From Orobanche coerulescens (Eukaryota; Streptophyta; Magnoliopsida; Lamiales; Orobanchaceae): DNA of 64,000 bases. The DNA lies in the NCBI GenBank assembly GCA_033398695.1, contig CM065801.1, forward strand, positions 101,239,170 through 101,303,169, written 5' to 3'. Under the pieces are notes generated by a model. It did not search any database. It saw nothing but the letters and a program-made list of their open reading frames with translations, and was not told the origin of the DNA. The translations under genes and the position numbers were made by a program. This document shows, in pieces, positions 56,193 to 64,000 of the stretch; position 1 is the stretch's first letter; every line of letters begins with the position of its first letter.

Positions 56193-57345
56193 TTGTTCAT
56201 CGAAGAATACCATTCAAATTATGTAATGCACCCACCACATTTCAATGGTGCATGATACCAATATTCTCGGACATGGTGGATAAATTTATTGAAGTCTTCA
56301 TGCATGATTTCTCCATTTTCGGAGATTCTTTAATTTATTGAACTCGTTATGGACAATTTCTCAATCTTTGAAGCTTCTTTTGATAAATGCCTAAACCACT
56401 TGGGTTTGGCCCTGTAAAGGTGTGATGACAAAAATTTAGTTCTCAATTAGGAAAAATATCACTTAATGGTCCATGAAAGAATTGTGTTGGGCCATAGAAT
56501 TCCACAAAGTGGTGTTGAGGTCGACAAAGCAAAAATTCAAGTGATTGGAAAACTTTCCCCACCAATCTCGGTGAAGGGAGTATGTAGGTTTCTAGGCTAT
56601 GCGATATTCTATCGCAGATTCATCAAAGATTTCTCAAAAACAACAACAGTCTCTTTGTTCTTTTCTTGAGAAAAATACTTCATTCATCTTCACATTTAAA
56701 TGACATAAGGTATTTATAACTCTGAAAGAAAAGTTAACATATGTTCCAATCATCATTCCTCCGGATTGGACTATCCCTTTAATTCTAATGTGGGATGCCC
56801 GGATTTTGCTGTGGGTCCATGCTAGGCCAATAGAAAGAAAAAATTATGCAAGTTATCCATTACGCCACCCGGACGATAAATATGCACAACTGAACTACAC
56901 AACGACCAAAAAGGTATTGCATGCGGCCGTATATGCTTTTGATAGTTTCGGTCCTACCTATTGTGGTCGAAAGTTTATTGTTTACACAGACCATTCCACT
57001 TTAAAATATTCAATGGAAAACAAGATGTTAAGTCAAGGTTGGTCAGATGGGTCTTGCTTATGCAAGAATTTAGTATATAAATCCGAGATGATAAGGGAAC
57101 AGAAAATCTTGTAGCAGGCCATCTCTCACGCCTTGACCAAAATCACGCAAAATAAGAGAATGAAATAAATGAAGTCTTTCAAGAAAAAAGACTATTACAT
57201 ATCTCACATGTTCGGAAAATGCAAAATGCGCCATTTTATGTGGGCATCGTCAATTTTCTTGAAAGTGGAACAAAAGAAAAAGTTGTCCTCCGAGTTAAAG
57301 TATTACTATCGAGCAGACCCACTTTTATTTAGAAGAGTACTTGAT
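56193..57345 (+). pseudogene. Athila-type RT and RNase H fragment, decayed
   Basis: Translation in pieces gives LCNAPTTFQWCMIPIFSDMV, then F-M-H-D at 56297-56308 where the catalytic F-M-D-D is usual. The frame 56466-56669 (IVLGHRIPQSGVEVDKAKIQ, FLGYAIFYRRFIKDFS) and the RNase H frame 56788-57114 (DDKYAQLNYTTTKKVLHAAV, FIVYTDHSTLKYSMENK) follow. Then a linker with FLKVEQKKKLSSELKYYYRA up to 57345. These blocks match the Athila clade of gypsy. Stops and frameshifts are frequent and no LTR is seen. It breaks off abruptly at 57345, the junction with the second copia copy. Confidence 0.85.
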
Positions 57346-58498
57346 ATCTCCCGCATGTTAAATTGGATTTAATATGATTAAAATGATTTATGATATTTCA
57401 TTTTATAAGGGAAAATTGATTTATTGGAATACTTGTGATCGACCGAATTATTTTAAACGTTTTTATATTATCGATTGTGCGAATCGATTGGATCAGTTCG
57501 TATTGTTGACTGGATCAATGTATCTCTATGCTTTCCATTTATTTAGTATTTATTGGTTGAATGCTTTTGAATGGGGATGTGGATCGTGGACTTAGTTTTG
57601 AATCGTTCGTTTTATTCGATTGAGTTGTAAAGGCTGTTTTGACCCTATTTAATACTAGAAATATTTGTATCTAGGATGCAATTTTAAATGTAAAATTTAT
57701 ATATAATGACGAAGACTGGAGGAAGATCCGTTTCAAGAAGACGAAGACTTGTAATTAGATTACGGAGTTTTTGTTTTTCTAGGAACAGTCTATGAATCAT
57801 ATGTTGGTAGCAACTAGGTTGTGAATGGTTGTTCATATTGTATGAATGCTACAAACGCGCTTAAATGAATTAATGTGCAAAGTGTAACATTAATCGCGAT
57901 AATTCTCCCACAACAAATTATTAAGTTTATAAGATTTCAAGGTTTTCCTTCCCTCTATCGAGCTTTCGGGAAATTGAAATCCAAACCGGATGTGCTATGC
58001 TTCCGAGTTATCGGGGTAGTCGTTCGGGGAGGACGGATAAGTTACCGGGAGCGCATTGGATGCCTTCGGTTGGAGCAAATTTTATCCCTAGAAACCTGAT
58101 AGGTTGCCGGATAAGATTCAATTGTTAAACTGATTTGCGTCGATGGTATAAACTTAACTTGTTCACGAACCATAGAAACCGTATAGGTTAAGGGGAGTGA
58201 ACAAGGGGAAAAATAAGATCGAATCATCCATTAGATGGGTTGGTGTTGGACACCACTTTATGAAAATTAATAGACTAGAAACATGTTCGGTTGCCCTCTA
58301 TTAAGATTTATAAAGAACTCATTCACCACTATAAGTAGAGCGACGATACTTCCGGATTTCACATGGGAGTGTGTTATTCCGATAAAAATAGTGGGAGCTC
58401 GGTAACAAGAATAGATAAGACCTTAATTTCATACTCAGAACATAATATAACAAGTCACTAATTAATCTGTTATACTTAATGCAGACATAACTCTCAAT
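57346..58498 (+). other. Copia-A2 leader, non-coding
   Basis: Matches 21374-22540; no supported gene. Confidence 0.75.
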
Positions 58499-59330
58499 AT
58501 GACAATGAATTCACTCGCAATTCTACTCGAGAAGAACACCCTGATTGGACCTAACTTTGTGGACTGGTTCTGCAATCTGATGATTGTCCTCAGTATAGAG
58601 GCACTGGTATACGTCTTGTAGATGGACATTCCGGCGCCTCCTGTGCGGACCAAAGCCAATCAGGAAGAGATCGAAAACCATGAAAAGTTGGTTAAGGATG
58701 ACATAAAAGTTCGTGCTTACGTGATGGCTTCTATGTCAAATGAGCTTTAGAGAGCTCATGAGAAAATGACTTCTGCTAGGCAGATTCTATCTCACTTAAC
58801 CGAACTTTATGGTGAGCACAGCAGAACTGTCAGATATGAAATATCCAAGCAACTGTTCGGTGCAAGGATGAAGGAAGGTGAGAAGGTTGGGGAACACGTC
58901 CTCAAAATGATATCCATGATCGAGAGATTGCAGGCTCTTGATTTTAAAATGGATGCTTCTCTTTAAACCGACCTTATCCTACAGTCTCTTCCTGATTTTT
59001 TCTCACAATCTGTTATGAACTTTAACTGCAATGAGATTGCATGTAATTTAGCTGGGCTAATGAATAAACTTGTGACCGCTCCGTCTCAGATGAAGACTCC
59101 GCGGATGAAGAAGTCTTCTCTTGTGATTTCTTCTGGACCTCGGAGGTCTAAGAACAAGAAGAAAAAGACCAAGAAGCAGACTGTACCACATGTCAAGGAC
59201 TTCAAGGGCAAGGGCAAGGCCCCAACGGTTCCAAAGAGCAAAAAGAAAGACGCTTGTCTCAAGTGCGGTGAGCTGGGCACTGGGCTAGAGAGTGTCCAAT
59301 TCCTCATGGCACTTCAGGTACAGAACTTTT
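58499..59330 (+). pseudogene. Copia-A2 gag
   Basis: ATG at 58499 opens MTMNSLAILLEKNTLIG and continues as in copy 1. In-frame stops at 58619, 58748 and 58964 lie at exactly the same codons (offsets 120, 249 and 465 from the ATG). The Lys-rich region (SKNKKKKTKKQ) and half zinc knuckle CLKCGELG are retained. It cannot encode a functional Gag. Confidence 0.9.
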
Positions 59331-59334
59331 AGTT

Positions 59335-60610
59335 TTGGAAACAAATTGTTCTGCTACTGTATTTTCTACTTCCTGGATACTGTATTCTGGTGCTATTCCT
59401 CATATTTGTACCGTGAATCAGGATCTAAAACAAAGTAGGAAGCTTGGAGATGGAGAAGTTATGATCACAGTCGGAAGCGGGCATAGTGTCGAGGCAACTG
59501 ACATAGGATCACTTCTTTTGGGTTTAGAATCTGGCTTTGTTTTAACTTTAGAAGATGTACTTGTGTTTGCCCAAGGGGCATAAAAACATTGTATCCATTC
59601 CAGTGATGGTTCCTCCAAAATTTATTTTAGAAATAAACTAGTGGGTACTGCTACATTGTTAAATTGATTATATCATCTAAATCTCAGCAACAAAGTAGTT
59701 GTGAATACTATGACTAGAAAACGTGGTAGGGATGAAACCAATCAAGTTTTGAAATAGCATCTAAGACTTGGTCATGTTGGTCAGACCAAGGTTTACAAGA
59801 TGGAAAAAGATGGACTTATGGGTCCATTGGGATCGGATCTTTTTCCTACTTGTGAATCTTGCCTTAAAGGCAAAATGACTAAATCCCACTTCACAGGGAC
59901 TTTTGAAAGAGCCACTGATAAACTGGGATTAATCCATACTGAAGATCAATATTTCATTACGTTTATAGATGATCATACTAGGTATGGTTATGTATACTTA
60001 ATGAAACATACATCTGAGGCCTTTGAGAAATTCCAGGAATTCAAGGCCCTAGTCGAAAAACAAACTGGTAATCATATCAAAGCACTTCAGTCGGACCGAG
60101 GTGGCGAGTATATGAGTACGGAGTTTGACGAGTTCGTTAAGGAACATGGAATAGTTTCATAACGAACACCTCCAGGTACTCCTCAGTTAAATGGTGTGTC
60201 AGAAAGAAGGAGACGGACCTTGTTGAACATGGTCCGTTCCATGCTGGGCTATACTGACTTACCAATTTACCTGTGGGGGTATGTACTCCTGACTGCTGCT
60301 TACATCTTGAACAAATGCCCTTCCAAATCCATTCCTAGAACTCCACATGAGATGTGGGAGGGCAGGAAACTAAGTCTGAATCATATTAGGATTTGTGGAT
60401 GTCCCACCTATGTCAAGAATACTAAGGTGGAAAAGTTGGAAGCGAGGTCCGCGAAGGGACGTTTCATTGGATTCCCGTCTGGGACTATGGGTTATCTATT
60501 CTACATGCCTGAAGATCGATACATCGTTGTTGGTTTATAAGCACACTTCCTGGAAGACGAGTTCATTCAGGAAGGCGGAGCAGGTACAAGTATTTCTTTA
60601 GAAGAATACA
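59335..60610 (+). pseudogene. Copia-A2 protease and integrase
   Basis: Protease WILYSGAIPHICTVNQDL keeps the protease context better than copy 1, although the usual D-S-G is Y-S-G. The integrase has HLRLGHVGQTKVYKMEKDG, CESCLKGKM, YFITFIDDHTRYGYVYLM, KALQSDRGGEYMS and GVSERRRRTLLNM. The TAA after HGIVS (60160-60162) is shared with copy 1. A TAA at 60538-60540 is private to this copy. About ten residues after IHTED are missing, as in copy 1. Confidence 0.88.
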
Positions 60611-61570
60611 ATGAAACTCCTCAGGAGACGCCTGTGCAAGAAACTGGAACCGAACCTTCTGAAACACAAGTACAACCACCTCGTAGGTCTAGTAGGGTGT
60701 CTCATTTACCTGAGAGGTATGGGATTATGCACTTGGAGGAGCTGGGTCTCCATGAGGTTCCAAGTGATAGACAAGAGACCGACCCAACGACCTATGACCA
60801 AGCAATGGTGGATGTAGACTCCAGAAATGGCATGAAGCTATGGAAGCTGAGATAGACTCAATGCATGTCAATCAGGTCTGGACTCTAATAGACCGCCCCG
60901 AGGGCATAGTACCTATTGGGAACAAGTGGATCTACAAGAGAAAGACTGATGGTGATGGCTAGGTTGACGCCTATAAGGCCAGGCTTGTGGCAAAGGGTTA
61001 TACCCAGAAGGAAGGGGTCGATTACCACGATACCTTCTCACCCATAGCCATGATCAAGTTTATTCGAATTATGCTTGCTATAGCTCCCAACCATGATTAT
61101 GATATATGGGAAATGGACGTAAAGACGGCTTTCCTTAATGGATTCCTCGAGGAGGAAATCTATATGGAGCAGCTTAAAGGCTTTGTGTCCGAAGTTAATA
61201 TTCAAAAAGTGTGCAAGCTTCAGCGTTCCATTTATGGACTGAAGCAAGCATCATGTAGTTGGAACCTTCATTTTGACGAGGCGTTCAAAGAGTTTGACTT
61301 CATGCAAAATGAAGAGGAACCTTGTGTATACAAGAGGGTTAGTGGGAGCAAGATCGCATTCTTAGTACTATATGTGGATGACATTCTACTAATAGTAAAT
61401 GATGTGGGAATGCTCAGTTCTGTGAAAGCTTAGATTTCGAGTAATTTCTCCATGAAAGACTTGGGATAAGCAACCTATATTCTTGGTATTCGGCTCTACC
61501 GGGATAGAGCGAAGAGAACAATAGGTCTTTCCAAGCCCTTTATATAGATAAGATCTTAAAGCGGTTTAAG
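60611..61570 (+). pseudogene. Copia-A2 reverse transcriptase
   Basis: The stretch 60987-61433 is open for 148 codons: MAKGYTQKEGVDYHDTFSP, WEMDVKTAFLNGFLEEEIYM, SIYGLKQASCSWN and YVDDILLIV. The stop upstream of MDVKTAF in copy 1 is absent here. A TAG after SSVKA (61431-61433) is private, and the stop after MKDLG is shared. Both copies are inactive, by partly different lesions. Confidence 0.9.
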
Positions 61571-61959
61571 ATGGATGATTCTAAAAGAGGGTTCCTTCCG
61601 ATGCGACATGGAATAAAACTCACCTCGAAGATGTATCCTCAAAGTGAGGAACAACGGAGGGAGATGAGTAATATACCATATGCTTCGGCCGTGGTTAGCC
61701 TTATGTATGCTATGTTGTGTACGAGACCTGACATTGCGCATGCTGTAAGCGTGGTGAGTAGGTTTCAATCAAACCTAGGTAGGGAACATTGGACTGCCGT
61801 AAAGAACATTCTCAAGTACTTGAGAAGGACTAGAGATATGGTTCTGATGTATGGCGGTGGAGAATTGGATGTGGTGGGATTCACTGATTCGGACTTCCAG
61901 GGTTAGAAGGACGACTCGATGTCTACTTCTAGCTACATATTTACTCTTAATAGAGGAAC
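61571..61959 (+). pseudogene. Copia-A2 RNase H, first part
   Basis: ASAVVSLMYAMLCTRPDIAH, EHWTAVKNILKYLRRTRDM and DSDFQG followed by the shared TAG. It is cut at 61959 (GGAAC) by the solo LTR, as in copy 1 (GGAGC). The rest of the domain should lie beyond 64000. Confidence 0.9.
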
Positions 61960-64000
61960 TGTAACGCCCCAACCCGGCAAGGGTAGAAATATTACAATAT
62001 GGTTACACATCACATACAAACAGGTCAAACCAAACAGCAGAAGTATTAAGATAAATTCATCAAGGAGTATCAAAGGGGACTAAAACAACATCCAAATGTC
62101 CCCAAAACCAAACAAACGAAAGTACGATTACAAATGTCCAAAAATCCGGAAATACGATAAAGAAATAATGTTCATTTATTCAAAGAACTTTAGGGTAGGT
62201 CCACACTCTCTCATCCCCAAAGCTAAACCCCGCATGAGCTAAGTACCTGCCGCAGGGAAAGAAATGCGGCTGAGCATAAAGAGCTCAATGAACAGATATG
62301 AAATAAAAAAGCAATACAAAGCAATACGAAATGAGGTTACATGTAGTGGCACTTGGTTATATCAAGGTATATCAAAAGTATGTCAAGGTATATCAAAGGT
62401 TCATCAGAGTTAGGTATGAAAGTTATCAAGGTTTAAATATGAAAGATTATCAAAGTTAAGTGTCAAATAATTTCAGTATTTAACCCCCAGCCCCAAACAA
62501 AGCCCAAATAAACAAAGTAGCTCAATGGAGTGATCAGCTCCCCAAATGTGAAGGGACCGCATTGCACGCATGCCCAATCACCAAATATAATATGGCCCAA
62601 ATGTAGAGTGGCTCTGAATAATCAAATCAAATATCAAACAGATCAAATCTAGGATGCATCCATACGCCCCTGTAAGCTGAACAATAATGATGGCCAAATG
62701 CAAATATAATATAAGAGGGACGGTGGGGGACATCTCTCCAACCCCACTGGAGTACATAACATTGGTGCATCAATGCTATGGTTGTAGCTACTCCACAACA
62801 AGTAATACAAATTGCCCGGGTAAATAATGAAAGGGTCAAATAGTCAAGGTCCCAAATCAAAGTATATATGTCAAAGGTCAAAAGTTCAAATCAGATATCA
62901 AAGGTTCAAATCAAAGGTTCAGATACCAAGTCAAAGTCAAAATCAGATATACAATAATGAGGAGAGAGAGAGTAAGTCATGAGAGAGAAAAGTTGCACCC
63001 TTGCTGAAAGGGTGCGGATTATCTGTACCTTAGTTCCAAAGCAAAAGCAAGGTCAAACAAACAAGGAGAAAAGGATCACTCCCACTTCACCGAACCTAGA
63101 AAAGATTGGATACGAATCAAGACGAGCTCATTTCTCATAAGTTACCTCTTTTAGTTATCTTTCCATTTTTAGTAACTTTCCATATTTAGCAGCTTTCTAT
63201 TTTAGGTAACTTTCTATTTTAGCAGGTTATCAAAATTAGCGAGTTTTCTCGATATAGATATGTTCTATATAGTTAGTTATTCATCTCATAAAGTTTTCAT
63301 GTCATGTTACATTATGGATTTTATTTTATGCATGTTTTCCAAGATTAGGGTTTCTTATGATGAGTCTTCAAAATTTAGGGTTAAAAGTGTCAATAATGAA
63401 AGTGAAGGGTCAAAACTGAATATAAACACTCAAATACACATATATACAATCCATACACTTCAAATATCATATATATACATATTACACCCTCAAGTATCAC
63501 AAGTTATAAAAAAAATAAACCTAATACACACTAATTTCCACAATTAAACCATTGATTATCAAAACTAGCATGCAAGGCCCATAATTATTCCAAAGTGTCA
63601 TGAAGATCCCCTAACACATTATTCCAGCCAAAACATGCATACATTCATCATATTTACATTATTAGTCCCTTTAGGTATCATATTTACAATATAAACATTC
63701 TAATCATCAATTATCTCTTATGTTTCATAATTTCAGCTTTTAAATACAAACAGGTTACCAATATACGAATTTTTATTCCATACTAGAACTCCAAAATAAA
63801 ATTCATAAACAACTTGACATGTACTTGATTGTTTTTAGAACCAACAAGAATTTTTCCAGAATTTATCAGTTAGTATAAACCCATATTAAAAATACCCAAA
63901 TCCAAACTACTCAGAAAACCGACCAGCAGCAGTACCTAAAAAGTATCCGCCTCAACGGTCTACAATTTAATTCAGGAAAAATCCAAAAAAATTCTAGGAA
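61960..64000 (-). repeat. Gypsy-type LTR in Copia-A2, same site as in Copia-A, runs off the window
   Basis: It begins TGTAACGCCCCAACCCGG and follows 26029-28070 with about 2-3 percent differences. Only about 2.04 of the expected 3.3 kb is visible, so whether this is also a solo LTR cannot be shown here. Confidence 0.88.

Larger units (their letters stand above)
57346..64000 (+). mobile_element. Copia-A2, second copy of the Copia-A interior, continuing beyond the window
   Basis: Colinear with 21374 to about 28060 at roughly 97 percent identity by eye. It starts abruptly in the leader at ATCTCCCGCATG with no 5' LTR, PBS or upstream leader. It contains gag, protease, integrase, RT, the start of RNase H, and the same minus-strand solo LTR at the same site. 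Most stops are shared with Copia-A. It also has private changes, for instance a deletion of about 37 bases near 59605 and a few bases present near 59397 that Copia-A lacks. The offset to copy 1 is 35972 at the start. Confidence 0.92.

Overview
The window is repeat-rich eukaryotic nuclear DNA, almost certainly from a flowering plant. It is built almost entirely of LTR retrotransposons inserted into one another. PBS sites matching initiator tRNA-Met, long chromovirus-type LTRs (TGTAAT...GTTACA), a Ty1/copia polyprotein and Athila-type gypsy pieces all point to an angiosperm. A Lamiales-like eudicot is my guess from the overall flavour only (low confidence). I see no ordinary host gene, no rRNA or tRNA gene and no CRISPR.

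Layout. (1) 1-3516: 3' end of an older copia-like element (called X), with an accessory ORF, a polypurine tract (PPT) and the start of its LTR. (2) 3517-56077: a complete copia element (Copia-A) with a TGTAC duplication at both ends. Its own LTRs are about 1975 and 1980 bp once the inserts are removed. (3) Inside its 5' LTR, 5195-20475: chromovirus-type gypsy element Chromo-1, whose integrase is interrupted by Chromo-2 (11894 to about 17757). (4) Inside the Copia-A RNase H gene, 26029-29352: a minus-strand solo LTR. (5) Inside the Copia-A 3' LTR, 30822-55144 (minus strand): a non-autonomous Athila-like element (Athila-LC) with LTRs of 1619 and 1620 bp. Each LTR is itself split by a gypsy element: Chromo-3 (32022-40575) and Chromo-4 (44664-54013). 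(6) 56083-57345: a decayed Athila reverse transcriptase/RNase H fragment. (7) 57346-64000: a second copy of the Copia-A interior, including the same internal stops and the same solo LTR at the same site, running off the window.

The most notable object is Athila-LC. Between a tRNA-Asp-type primer site and a PPT it carries no gag or pol. It has two cargo ORFs in the sense orientation. One is an intact 207-codon ORF whose middle resembles the cysteine-rich nucleic-acid-binding proteins of carlavirus-like RNA viruses. The other is an intronless, nearly complete LOG gene (cytokinin-activating phosphoribohydrolase) broken by one early stop. A virus-type protein next to a hormone gene inside a retrotransposon is unusual and worth checking.

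Relative ages by eye from LTR divergence: Copia-A about 7 percent, Chromo-1 about 5 percent, Athila-LC about 3 percent, Chromo-3 about 2-3 percent, Chromo-4 about 1 percent. This order agrees with the nesting order. The two Copia-A interiors differ by only about 3 percent, less than the two LTRs of Copia-A. That suggests DNA-level duplication, possibly a tandem duplication of about 36 kb, rather than two independent insertions. All percentages are hand-sampled.
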